Below, one piece after another: positions 13,777 through 21,087 of a stretch of DNA of 21,260 nt. The notes beneath the pieces are model-generated. The model did no database searches. It was not told the DNA's origin and saw only the letters and a list, made by a program, of their open reading frames with translations. This DNA is from an uncultured Methylobacillus sp. (lineage in GTDB: Bacteria > Pseudomonadota > Gammaproteobacteria > Burkholderiales > Methylophilaceae), in assembly GCA_946481235.1 (NCBI GenBank), contig CAMLME010000010.1:1-21260 (forward strand), written 5' to 3'. The number at the start of each line of letters is the position of its first letter. The stretch's first letter is position 1. A program made the position numbers and the translations under genes.

Positions 13777-14289
13777 ATGGAGACCAAGGCCGACCAGAAC
13801 ATTCCCGTCACCACCGAAAAAAAATCTTCCTCGCGCGCGATGTCGGTATTGCATCCGCTATCGGAAGCAGAGCAGCTGTTCGAGCGCGTTCTCGGCCGCC
13901 GTTGGCCTTCGCTGATGCGCTGGCACGACTCCCCTTTGCTGAGCGGCAGATTCGAGGATTTGACACTGCGCATGCCCAATGTGGATGTTATCGACCGCGA
14001 CACCGAAATCGTAGTGCGCGCAGAAGTGCCCGGCATCGACAAGAAGGATCTGGATATTTCACTTTCCGACAACCTGCTGACGATCAAGGGACACACCCAG
14101 ACGGAAAAAAAAGAAGAAAAAGGCGATTACCACCGCCATGAAATTTCCAGCTCGTCATTTGCGCGTTCGGTCACCCTGCCCGCCGCCGTGGATGCATCCA
14201 AAGCCAATGCCGCACTCAAGGACGGTGTGCTCGAGATCAGCCTCCCAAAACTGGAATCCTCCAAGCGACGCAATATCAGCATCGCATAA
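13777..14289 (+). CDS. Hsp20/alpha-crystallin small heat-shock protein
   Basis: A 170-residue ATP-independent holdase. The alpha-crystallin domain runs from about residue 66 to the end: MPNVDVIDRDTEIVVRAEVPGIDKKDLDISLSDNLLTIKG, the charged loop EKKEEKGDYHRHE, then the conserved AALKDGVLEISLPK (145-158). The C-terminal ISI (167-169) is the I-x-I oligomerisation motif. The N-terminal arm (about 1-60) is variable as usual. AGGAG precedes the ATG at 13777. It is the last gene of the DUF2934-PAS-Hsp20 operon and is followed by a strong terminator. No ROSE-type thermosensor is obvious in the 38-base gap, so heat control, if any, is not at this leader. Confidence 0.93.
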   Translation: METKADQNIPVTTEKKSSSRAMSVLHPLSEAEQLFERVLGRRWPSLMRWHDSPLLSGRFEDLTLRMPNVDVIDRDTEIVVRAEVPGIDKKDLDISLSDNLLTIKGHTQTEKKEEKGDYHRHEISSSSFARSVTLPAAVDASKANAALKDGVLEISLPKLESSKRRNISIA

Positions 14290-14305
14290 AACGCCTGCTG
14301 AATTC

Positions 14306-14347
14306 TGCTGCCGGCAAATGCCATGTATTGCCGGCAGCAAATTTTTT
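14306..14347 (+). terminator. Strong Rho-independent terminator after Hsp20
   Basis: A perfect 12-bp stem, TGCTGCCGGCAA (14306-14317) with TTGCCGGCAGCA (14328-14339), 10-base loop, followed by AA and six T (14342-14347). It starts 17 bases after the Hsp20 stop codon and closes the operon. Confidence 0.9.
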
Positions 14348-14454
14348 CGCATTCCTCGCATACCCAGACAATCATTTACGCGTGCAGTGCAGGTATTGCG
14401 CGGCCGGATGAACCCGTACGCGAATGGAGAAAGTCCCGCCTGAAAGGACGAGAC

Positions 14455-15177
14455 ATGCTGCGTATCCCGCTTTGCATCTTCCTGGCCTTAACGCTTACCG
14501 CCGCCGCGGAGCCCGACCCATATGTCAGGGAAAGGCACGACCTGGCCGTCCAGATCGCGGCGATGGCAAAGAACACGTCCTTCGAAACCGGGCAATCGTC
14601 ATTTTCCGCACCCGTCATGGCAGCAATGGAAAAAGTGCCACGCCATCGATTCGTGCCCAAGGACATGGAGCGTTATGCCTACCGCAACAGGCCTTTGCCT
14701 ATCGGCTACGGCCAGACGATTTCCCAGCCTTTTCTCGTGGCCTACATGACCGAGCTTCTCGGCGTGGGAAAAACCGCCAAAGTCCTCGAAATCGGCACCG
14801 GTTCGGGCTATCAGGCGGCGATCCTGGGCGAGCTGGTGCAAGAGGTCTACACCATTGAAATCGTCGAGCCGCTCGCCAAGCGCGCCACCGAAACGCTCAA
14901 GACTCATGGTTACCGCAACGTCCAAGTGAGGGCGGGCGACGGCTACTACGGCTGGGAGCAACATGCGCCGTTCGACGCCATTATCGTCACCGCCGCCGCC
15001 AGTCACGTGCCGCCGCCGCTGATCAAGCAATTGAAGCGCGGTGGACGCATACTGATCCCGCTCGGCAGCAGCTTTCTGTCGCAGCATCTCGTGCTGGTGG
15101 AGAAGGATGCGAATGACCGTGTGCGCACGCGCGAACTGCTGCCGGTGAAGTTCGTGCCGTTGACCGGCGGGCATTGA
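14455..15177 (+). CDS. pcm: Protein-L-isoaspartate O-methyltransferase with an N-terminal export signal
   Basis: A 240-residue protein. Residues 1-18 (MLRIPLCIFLALTLTAAA) look like a signal peptide or membrane anchor; the Pcm fold follows. Diagnostic segments are VPRHRFVP (61-68), PIGYGQTISQPFLVAYMTELL (82-102; the GQTIS region binds the isoaspartyl residue), SAM-binding VLEIGTGSGYQAAILGEL (110-127), and TAAASHVPPPLIKQL with GGRILIPLG. The enzyme methylates isoaspartate in aged proteins using S-adenosylmethionine so they can be repaired. The ATG at 14455 is preceded by AAAGGA and is favoured over the open frame from 14323, which would start inside the Hsp20 terminator. The next gene begins 10 bases after its stop. 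Export would be odd, since SAM is cytoplasmic; the leader may be an anchor, or the protein may act differently. Confidence 0.9.
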   Translation: MLRIPLCIFLALTLTAAAEPDPYVRERHDLAVQIAAMAKNTSFETGQSSFSAPVMAAMEKVPRHRFVPKDMERYAYRNRPLPIGYGQTISQPFLVAYMTELLGVGKTAKVLEIGTGSGYQAAILGELVQEVYTIEIVEPLAKRATETLKTHGYRNVQVRAGDGYYGWEQHAPFDAIIVTAAASHVPPPLIKQLKRGGRILIPLGSSFLSQHLVLVEKDANDRVRTRELLPVKFVPLTGGH

Positions 15178-15187
15178 ACATACGGGC

Positions 15188-17641
15188 ATGGCTGTCATAA
15201 AGCCGCAGAACGATCCGCCGCTCGCCGCCCTGGCCCTGGTTTCAGCGGGCGCGCTCAGCTATGAAATCCTGCTGACGCGCCTGTTTTCCATCATCCAGTG
15301 GCATCACTTCGCCTACATGACGATCAGCCTGGCGATGCTGGGCTATGGCGTCAGCGGCACCCTGCTGACCTTGCTGCGCGAGCGCCTGCTGCCGCGCTAC
15401 GGCGCATGCTTTGCCGCCTGCGCGGCGGCGTTCGGCGTCTGCGCGGTGGGCGCATTCCTGCTGGCGCAGCAACTGCCGTTCAACCCGCTGGAAATCTTCT
15501 GGGACGCGCGACAGCCGCTTTACCTGTTGCTGCTCTACCTGTTGCTCGCAGTGCCCTTTCTGTTCGCGGCCATTTGTATCGGCCTCACATTCGCGCGTCA
15601 TGGCGCCGCCGCGCATCGCGTTTATAGCTTCGACCTACTGGGCGCCGCAAGCGGCTGCCTGCTGATCGTGCTGCTGCTGTTCCTGCTGCCGCCGATGGCC
15701 GCCCTGCGCGCTGTCGGACTGCTGGGCCTGGCGGCCTCCGCGCTCGCGGTGTGGCATTTCCGGCTGCGCCCGGGATGGCTGCTTCCATTGCTCGCGATCC
15801 TCGCGCTCGCGGCAGCCCTGCCGTCTTCCTGGACCGAACTGCGCATCTCGCCGTACAAAAGCCTGCGCCAGACGCTGCTAATACCGGAAACGCGCGTGGT
15901 GGAAGAGCGCTTCAGCCCCTTGGGGATGCTGACGATCGTCGAGAGCCCACGCGTCCCGTTCCGCCATGCGCCGGGTCTGAGCCTCAATGTCGTGCAGGAG
16001 CCGCCGCAGCAGCTCGCGATATTCATCGACGGCGACTCCCTCTCGGCATTGACGCGCTTCGATGGACGGCTGGAACCGCTCGCCTACCTCGGTGAAACCA
16101 CCTCGGCGCTGCCATACCGTCTGCTCCGACAGCCGCATGTACTGGTACTGGGAGCTGGAGGTGGCTCCGGCGTGCTGCAAGCGCTGGTGGGCAATGCGCG
16201 CCGGGTGGACGCGGTTGACGTCGATACACGCATGGTCGAACTGGTGCGCGACCGATTTGCCGGCTTCAGCGGCAACCTGTATCGCCGGCCGGATGTGACG
16301 ATCCACGTCGCGGAAGCGCGCAGTTTCGTCGAGGCGAGCGACGTCCGCTACGACCTGATCCAGGTGGAATTGATGGATGCGTTCGGCGCCGCCTCGAATG
16401 GGCTCTATGGGCTGAGCGAGAGCTATCTCTACACGGTGGAAGGCTTGCAGTCTTACCTCGGCCACCTGCAACCCGGCGGCATGCTGGCCCTGACCCGCTG
16501 GATCACCCTGCCGCCGCGCGACCTGCTCAAGCTCGCCGCGACCGCGATGACAGCGCTGGAGCGTACCGGGGTCGCCGCGCCCGCGCAGCGGCTGGCACTG
16601 ATACGCGGCTGGCAGACCGGCACCTTGCTAGTCAAGAACGGCGAGTTCACCGAGACCGAAATCGCCACGATCCGGGACTTCGCCGAAGCGCGCTCCTTCG
16701 ACGTGGAATGGCTGCCTGGCTTGACGCGTGAAGAAAGCAACCGCTACAACGTACTTGACCAGCCGTATTTCTACGATGGCATCGCGGCGCTGGGTGGTAG
16801 CGGAAGAGAGGATTTCATCGCACGCTACAAGTTCGACCTTACACCGCCAACCGACGACCGCCCCTACTTTTTCCGTTTCTTCCGCTGGCAGAGCCTGCCG
16901 GAAATCCTGCGCCTCAAGGAACGCGGCGGGTTGCCCTTGCTGGAGCTGGGCTACCCCATCCTGCTCGCTACCCTGCTGCAAGCGGTACTGGCGTCGAGCG
17001 TACTCATCTTGCTTCCGTTGTGGCTAGGGCTGCGGGACAAAAGCGGGGATATCGCCACAGGCCGAAAACCGGCGGTATTCGGCTATTTCGCACTGATCGG
17101 CTTCGCGTTCATCCTCGTCGAGATCGCGTTCATCCAGAAATACACGCTGTACCTCGGTCATCCGCTCTATGCGATAGCCGTAGTGCTGAGCGCATTTCTG
17201 CTGTTTGCCGGCCTCGGCAGCCGCAGCGCACCTTTCTTGCTGGCGCGCCTCCCGGCCATGAGATTGCCGCAAACCAGCTGGCCGGTAGCGGGCATCGCGC
17301 TCTTGGTAACGCTCTACCTGCTCACCGCTCCGCTCTTGATGAAGCACGGCCTGGGGTTGCCCGACCCGGTGCGCGTCATGCTCGCGGTAGCGATGATCGC
17401 GCCGCTCGCTTTCCTGATGGGGATGCCGTTTCCGCTGGGCATGGCCAGGCTAGCTGCAAACGCGCCGGCCTTGCTGCCGTGGGCCTGGGGTATCAATGCC
17501 TGCGCGACGGTGGTGGGCGCAGCGCTGGCAGTGCTCATCGCCCTGCATTTCGGGTTTACCGGCGTCGCTGCGCTCGCCGTACTGCTCTACCTGGCTTCAG
17601 CGATGGCATTCACCGGGCTAGGCCAAGCTGTAGAACGTTGA
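15188..17641 (+). CDS. Polytopic membrane protein with spermidine-synthase-like domain
   Basis: An 817-residue protein. The first about 210 residues contain six or seven hydrophobic segments; about 240-580 is soluble and includes a Rossmann-like core with VLVLGAGGGSGVLQAL (near 317-332), DAVDVDTRMVELVRDRF, YDLIQVELMDAFGAASNG and YLGHLQPGGMLALTRW; about 590-815 is again membrane, with up to seven segments. This is the uncharacterised bacterial spermine/spermidine-synthase-like transmembrane family. The catalytic Asp-Ser-x-Asp loop of true aminopropyltransferases is replaced by ELMDAF, so polyamine synthesis is doubtful. It begins 10 bases after pcm and is cotranscribed, suggesting a shared SAM-type or envelope process. 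The GC-rich, Leu/Ala-rich composition fits a native membrane gene. Confidence 0.85.
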   Translation: MAVIKPQNDPPLAALALVSAGALSYEILLTRLFSIIQWHHFAYMTISLAMLGYGVSGTLLTLLRERLLPRYGACFAACAAAFGVCAVGAFLLAQQLPFNPLEIFWDARQPLYLLLLYLLLAVPFLFAAICIGLTFARHGAAAHRVYSFDLLGAASGCLLIVLLLFLLPPMAALRAVGLLGLAASALAVWHFRLRPGWLLPLLAILALAAALPSSWTELRISPYKSLRQTLLIPETRVVEERFSPLGMLTIVESPRVPFRHAPGLSLNVVQEPPQQLAIFIDGDSLSALTRFDGRLEPLAYLGETTSALPYRLLRQPHVLVLGAGGGSGVLQALVGNARRVDAVDVDTRMVELVRDRFAGFSGNLYRRPDVTIHVAEARSFVEASDVRYDLIQVELMDAFGAASNGLYGLSESYLYTVEGLQSYLGHLQPGGMLALTRWITLPPRDLLKLAATAMTALERTGVAAPAQRLALIRGWQTGTLLVKNGEFTETEIATIRDFAEARSFDVEWLPGLTREESNRYNVLDQPYFYDGIAALGGSGREDFIARYKFDLTPPTDDRPYFFRFFRWQSLPEILRLKERGGLPLLELGYPILLATLLQAVLASSVLILLPLWLGLRDKSGDIATGRKPAVFGYFALIGFAFILVEIAFIQKYTLYLGHPLYAIAVVLSAFLLFAGLGSRSAPFLLARLPAMRLPQTSWPVAGIALLVTLYLLTAPLLMKHGLGLPDPVRVMLAVAMIAPLAFLMGMPFPLGMARLAANAPALLPWAWGINACATVVGAALAVLIALHFGFTGVAALAVLLYLASAMAFTGLGQAVER

Positions 17642-17643
17642 GC

Positions 17644-17657
17644 AGGATCGCAATCCT
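17644..17657. terminator. Weak hairpin between convergent genes
   Basis: AGGAT-CGCA-ATCCT forms a 5-bp stem with a tetraloop, followed by TTTC on the plus strand, directly after the stop of the membrane protein and just beyond the stop of the leftward TraB-family gene. Too short to be sure. Confidence 0.3.
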
Positions 17658-17664
17658 TTCACGG

Positions 17665-18534
17665 CTACTGAATAGCACTGAGTCGATACCCCGCTTTTCG
17701 CAGCCGCTCAATCAGCCCACCTTGCCCCGGTAAATGTGCCGCCCCGACGGCCACGAAAACCCGCGATTTTTTCATCTGGTTTACGATGCCGTCCGCCATG
17801 CTCGCGTTGCGATGATCGAGCAGCAGCGCTTTGACCTTGCTCCATAGCTCCGGCGACAAGCCGCCCAGCCGTTTTTCGTCCTGGGCGGCAATCTTGCCTA
17901 TCTCCTTGTCGAGATAGGCCTGCACGACGGCCTCGAAGCCTTCTTCCTTTTCTTCCACGGATTGCGCCAATGTCACGCGCAGCAATGCCAGTTGCTCGGC
18001 ATCGGAAAGGCTATCGAGCGCGCCGAAATGTGCCTCGGGCGACTCCAACCCCAATATCTGCTTGCCGCTGCTGCCAGCCATGCCATACAGCAGGGCATCC
18101 TGCGTAAAAGGCGATTGCGCGCGCGGCAGCGAGAAGATAGACGCCAGCAGCCAGGGCTTCATGCGCAACGCGATGTCCTCGCGGATGGAGTGCATTTCTG
18201 CGAGACGCTTGACCTCGTCCAGTTCCTGCGGCGTCAGCGACTCCTTCAAGGAGCCTTGCTTCGTCAAGATCGGGGTCATGTCGCGTGGCGGCAACACTTC
18301 CATCATGAAGGTCTGCGACTCCTCCAACGCCTGGCGAAGCTGCGGTGAAAAATCGGTGACGCGGGCGTCGTCCGTATGGATGGTGCCGAAAAGATAACTC
18401 GGTGGCGCGCCGTACGACTCGATGCTCCATAACAGCCCGCGCTCTTCGCCGGATGCCACGCTCATGCCCAGCCAGGGCATAATCAGCAGCCATGCAAACC
18501 AGTGCAGCCACGATGTCCTGCTCATGTATTTCAT
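17665..18534 (-). CDS. TraB/GumN family protein with signal peptide
   Basis: A 289-residue protein. The N-terminus has a signal-like hydrophobic stretch (about 9-28: WLHWFAWLLIMPWLGMSVAS) ending near AxG, so export to the periplasm is likely. The TraB/GumN fold follows, with two GxxH motifs: GTIHTDD (50-56) and VGAAHLPGQGGLIERLRKAGY near the C-terminus, the conserved metal-binding pattern of TraB-type (Tiki-like) putative metalloproteases. Activity of bacterial members is largely untested. The ATG at 18534 has AGGAGG 7 bases upstream and is chosen over the frame opening at 18585, which would overlap the likely promoter. It converges on the spermidine-synthase-like gene and diverges from the alpha/beta hydrolase. 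Confidence 0.87.
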   Translation of the reverse strand: MKYMSRTSWLHWFAWLLIMPWLGMSVASGEERGLLWSIESYGAPPSYLFGTIHTDDARVTDFSPQLRQALEESQTFMMEVLPPRDMTPILTKQGSLKESLTPQELDEVKRLAEMHSIREDIALRMKPWLLASIFSLPRAQSPFTQDALLYGMAGSSGKQILGLESPEAHFGALDSLSDAEQLALLRVTLAQSVEEKEEGFEAVVQAYLDKEIGKIAAQDEKRLGGLSPELWSKVKALLLDHRNASMADGIVNQMKKSRVFVAVGAAHLPGQGGLIERLRKAGYRLSAIQ

Positions 18535-18553
18535 GTCACGGCCTCCTGATGGC

Positions 18554-18576
18554 GATGGAGTAATTCGGCCTCCATC
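18554..18576 (-). other. Hairpin in the TraB-family gene leader
   Basis: GATGGAG (18554-18560) and CTCCATC (18570-18576) form a 7-bp stem with a 9-base loop between the -10 at 18586 and the ribosome binding site. It may stabilise the leader or be a protein-binding dyad; it has no T run, so it is not a terminator. Confidence 0.35.
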
Positions 18577-18585
18577 ATGCCGCAA

Positions 18586-18614
18586 TTTATAAAAAATGGA
18601 ACAATGCGGTACAA
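18586..18614 (-). promoter_or_regulatory. Candidate sigma-70 promoter of the TraB-family gene
   Basis: On the minus strand TTGTAC (18614-18609) and TATAAA (18591-18586) are separated by exactly 17 bases. The -10 matches five of six positions, the -35 three of six. The predicted RNA start is about 45 bases before the ATG at 18534. Confidence 0.5.
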
Positions 18615-18657
18615 ATCACGCTCTTACTCATACACGGTGCGTGTAAAGGGGAACCGT

Positions 18658-19602
18658 ATGCGAGCCTTTCAGTCAGCGTTGTCCATCATGGTCTTTTTCC
18701 TTGCAGGAGCGACGCCATCCGCCATTGCGGATGGCAGCTTCTACGATGTACCGCCGCCGGGAAAACTGGTGGATTTGGGCGGTTATCGTTTGCATATCAA
18801 TTGCCAGGGGATGGGAAGTCCCGCGGTAATTCTGGATGCCGGGCTGGGCGATTGGTCCAGCCACTGGACGGCCGTGCAAAACCTGCTCAGGACGGATACC
18901 CTCGTATGCAGTTATGACCGTGCCGGCTACGGCTGGAGCGATCCCGGCCCACGGCCGCGCGACAGCCAGCGCATAGTCGCCGAGCTCCACTCCCTGCTGG
19001 AAAAAGCCGAAGTTGCTCCGCCTTACCTGCTGGTCGGACATTCATTCGGCGGCTTGAACATGCGCCTGTTTGCCAGCACATTTACCGGGGAAGTTGCCGG
19101 TCTGGTTCTGGTCGAGGCATCGCATCCAGAAAGCCTGCCGTATCAGCGTAACGAAGCCGGCACAGCCCCTTCCACACCTTCCAACCAGATGATGGTAGTT
19201 CACCCCGTCGAACCCGAGGCGCTCCCCGTCCCGCCGGAAGCCGAGCCTGCCATCAACGACAATCTGCTGCGTACCAAGTCCCGTGTAACGTCACGCGGCG
19301 AGTACCGCGCGCTCGGTCACAGCGTGCTGGAGTTGCTACGTTCGCGACCTTTCGGCGATCTGCCGCTGACCGTGCTGAGCCGCGGCAAACGCGAGTGGCC
19401 GTACGGCGAGGATGGCGACATCAAGGAAAAAAACTGGCAATTGCAGCAAATGGAGTTGACCCGGCTCTCCAGCCTCAGCCATTACATTGTCGCCACCCAA
19501 AGCGGGCATCATATCCATATCGACGAACCTGGCGTGGTGGCCGGTGCAGTCCGTGAAATGATTTCGGAAGAACGCCGCGAATCCGCGTCGCTGGTACGCT
19601 GA
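18658..19602 (+). CDS. Exported alpha/beta hydrolase
   Basis: A 314-residue protein. Residues 1-25 (FQSALSIMVFFLAGATPSAIA) form a clear signal peptide. The alpha/beta hydrolase fold follows: VILDAGLGDWSSHW (oxyanion region), CSYDRAGYGWSDPGPRPRD, nucleophile elbow GHSFGG with Ser129, and the C-terminal SGHHIHIDEP holding the catalytic His (about 284). This subgroup of periplasmic hydrolases resembles uncharacterised esterase/haloalkane-dehalogenase-like enzymes; the substrate is unknown. The start at 18658 has AAGGGGAA about 6 bases upstream and coincides with the signal peptide, so the longer frame from 18577 is rejected. It is divergent from the TraB-family gene and about 90 bases before the GGDEF gene. 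Confidence 0.87.
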   Translation: MRAFQSALSIMVFFLAGATPSAIADGSFYDVPPPGKLVDLGGYRLHINCQGMGSPAVILDAGLGDWSSHWTAVQNLLRTDTLVCSYDRAGYGWSDPGPRPRDSQRIVAELHSLLEKAEVAPPYLLVGHSFGGLNMRLFASTFTGEVAGLVLVEASHPESLPYQRNEAGTAPSTPSNQMMVVHPVEPEALPVPPEAEPAINDNLLRTKSRVTSRGEYRALGHSVLELLRSRPFGDLPLTVLSRGKREWPYGEDGDIKEKNWQLQQMELTRLSSLSHYIVATQSGHHIHIDEPGVVAGAVREMISEERRESASLVR

Positions 19603-19654
19603 TCTACATTCGGGAGAAGGCATACTTTCCCGCCCCCCGACCGTATTGCCTATA

Positions 19655-19660
19655 TATAAT
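19655..19660 (+). promoter_or_regulatory. Candidate -10 TATAAT before the GGDEF gene
   Basis: A perfect TATAAT lies 33 bases before the start codon in an AT-rich patch (19651-19660). No consensus -35 is visible at 16-18 bases upstream, where the sequence is C-rich, so the promoter may be weak, activator-dependent or spurious. Confidence 0.35.
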
Positions 19661-19693
19661 TGGAGTATGGCTTTAATTCAGATATTTCTCTAA

Positions 19694-21073
19694 ATGGCCG
19701 CGCCGCTCTCCAAAAGAGCCTACATCGCGCTCAGGAAGAATTTTCTCCCTTTAATCTACGGGCTGGCCACCTTTCTGGTCTTCCTGGCGATTTTCGGCCT
19801 GCTGACACGCGCCGAATACGAAAAATACAAAGCCAATAGCCGTAGCGAGGCTGTCCATTACGGCAGCATGCTGCACACGCAGGTAGATCGGGAACTCAAT
19901 GCCTTGCTGTTCATTTCAGCCGGGTTGTCGAGCTACCTTACCGTTTATCACGATGAGCTGAAGCCGCAGAAAATCGAAGCCATCCTCGCCGACCTTTATT
20001 CGCGCAGCCAGCATGTGCGCAATCTTGCCGTCTCGGTGGGGTATCGCTTGACGTACGTATATCCGCACAAGGGCAACGAAAAAGCGATAGGTATCGATTA
20101 TCGTGACCTGCCTAATCAATGGCCCCAGGTACAGCAGGCAGTCGAAACACGCAAGGGGGTTCTTGCCGGGCCGCTGGATCTGGTGCAAGGCGGCAATGGA
20201 CTGATCTACCGCTACCCGGTCTTCATCGAAGACAAATACTGGGGCATTCTTTCCACCGTCATCAATACCGAAAGCTTTCTCCAGGCGGCCTTCAAGGATA
20301 TCGCCGGTAACGGCTACGACTTCGCCATCAGGGTCAAGGAAAAGTCCGCGCGCCCCGCTTTCTATGGCGATGCCCGCTTGTTCGACGACCGCGATGCCTA
20401 CACGATGCTGAGCTACGTTCCTAACGGTCAGTGGGAGTGGGCCATCAAGAAAAAAGTCTCCAGCCTGCCCAAGCTGATTTGGGTGATGAGCTTGATGGGT
20501 TCCGTGATCAGCCTGTTGCTGGGCTCGCTGGTGTTCTACTTCATGCTCGAACGCACGCGGCTGACGGTGCACGCAATGTATGACAGCCTGACCGGGCTGG
20601 CAAACCGCCGTCTGCTCCAGGACAGAATGAATCAGGCGTTCGAGCAGGCACGACGTTTCGGCCGAGCCATGGCCGTCATGTACATCGATCTCGACCACTT
20701 CAAGCGCCTCAACGATGAGTACGGTCATGATTTCGGGGACGAGCTGCTGAAGGTCACGGCAAGGAAGTTGACGGGCTGCGTACGCAATGTGGATACGCTC
20801 AGCCGCGTCGGTGGAGATGAGTTCATCATCTTGCTGGAAGAAATCAGCGAACCGCAGGATGTGCGCCCGATCGCCGACAGCATCATGGAAACATTCAAGG
20901 AGCCGGCGCAGATTTTCGACATCAACATCCGCATCGAACTGAGCCTGGGCATCGCCATTTATCAACCCGGCTCCGATCTCGCGCTGCAAGCGCTGTTGAA
21001 ACAGGCCGACATTGCGCTCTATGAAGCAAAAGGTTCGGGCAGGAATACCTACCGGATATTCGGCGACTCCTGA
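19694..21073 (+). CDS. CHASE-GGDEF diguanylate cyclase
   Basis: A 459-residue inner-membrane protein. Membrane segment 1 is about 17-38; the periplasmic CHASE domain is about 45-255, with the signature YPHKGNEKAIGIDYR (123-137) and GPLDLVQGGNGLIYRYPVF (159-177); segment 2 is about 262-285; the cytoplasmic GGDEF domain is about 293-455. The active site is intact (GGDEF 373-377) and so is the inhibitory I-site (RNVD, 364-367, five residues before), so it should make cyclic di-GMP with product feedback. CHASE domains bind small extracellular ligands such as cytokinin-like compounds; the ligand here is unknown. No EAL domain is present. There is no clear ribosome binding site before the ATG at 19694. 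It ends 14 bases from the convergent RelA/SpoT-family gene. Confidence 0.93.
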   Translation: MAAPLSKRAYIALRKNFLPLIYGLATFLVFLAIFGLLTRAEYEKYKANSRSEAVHYGSMLHTQVDRELNALLFISAGLSSYLTVYHDELKPQKIEAILADLYSRSQHVRNLAVSVGYRLTYVYPHKGNEKAIGIDYRDLPNQWPQVQQAVETRKGVLAGPLDLVQGGNGLIYRYPVFIEDKYWGILSTVINTESFLQAAFKDIAGNGYDFAIRVKEKSARPAFYGDARLFDDRDAYTMLSYVPNGQWEWAIKKKVSSLPKLIWVMSLMGSVISLLLGSLVFYFMLERTRLTVHAMYDSLTGLANRRLLQDRMNQAFEQARRFGRAMAVMYIDLDHFKRLNDEYGHDFGDELLKVTARKLTGCVRNVDTLSRVGGDEFIILLEEISEPQDVRPIADSIMETFKEPAQIFDINIRIELSLGIAIYQPGSDLALQALLKQADIALYEAKGSGRNTYRIFGDS

Positions 21074-21087
21074 GAAGCTGAGGCGCG

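Noticed and set aside
17020..17733. 237-codon plus-strand open frame over the end of the spermidine-synthase-like gene
   Set aside because: Arg/Ala-rich, no motif, and it overlaps membrane segments of the real gene in another frame.
19612..19637. Possible hairpin terminator after the alpha/beta hydrolase (CGGGAGA with TTTCCCG)
   Set aside because: The stem includes a wobble pair and is followed by a C run rather than T, so it does not qualify as a Rho-independent terminator.
19667..19693. Nine-codon mini-ORF (MALIQIFL, then stop) abutting the GGDEF start
   Set aside because: GGAG lies only 1 base before its ATG, too close, and the ATG would fall at the RNA start predicted from TATAAT. Probably chance, though a leaderless peptide cannot be fully excluded.
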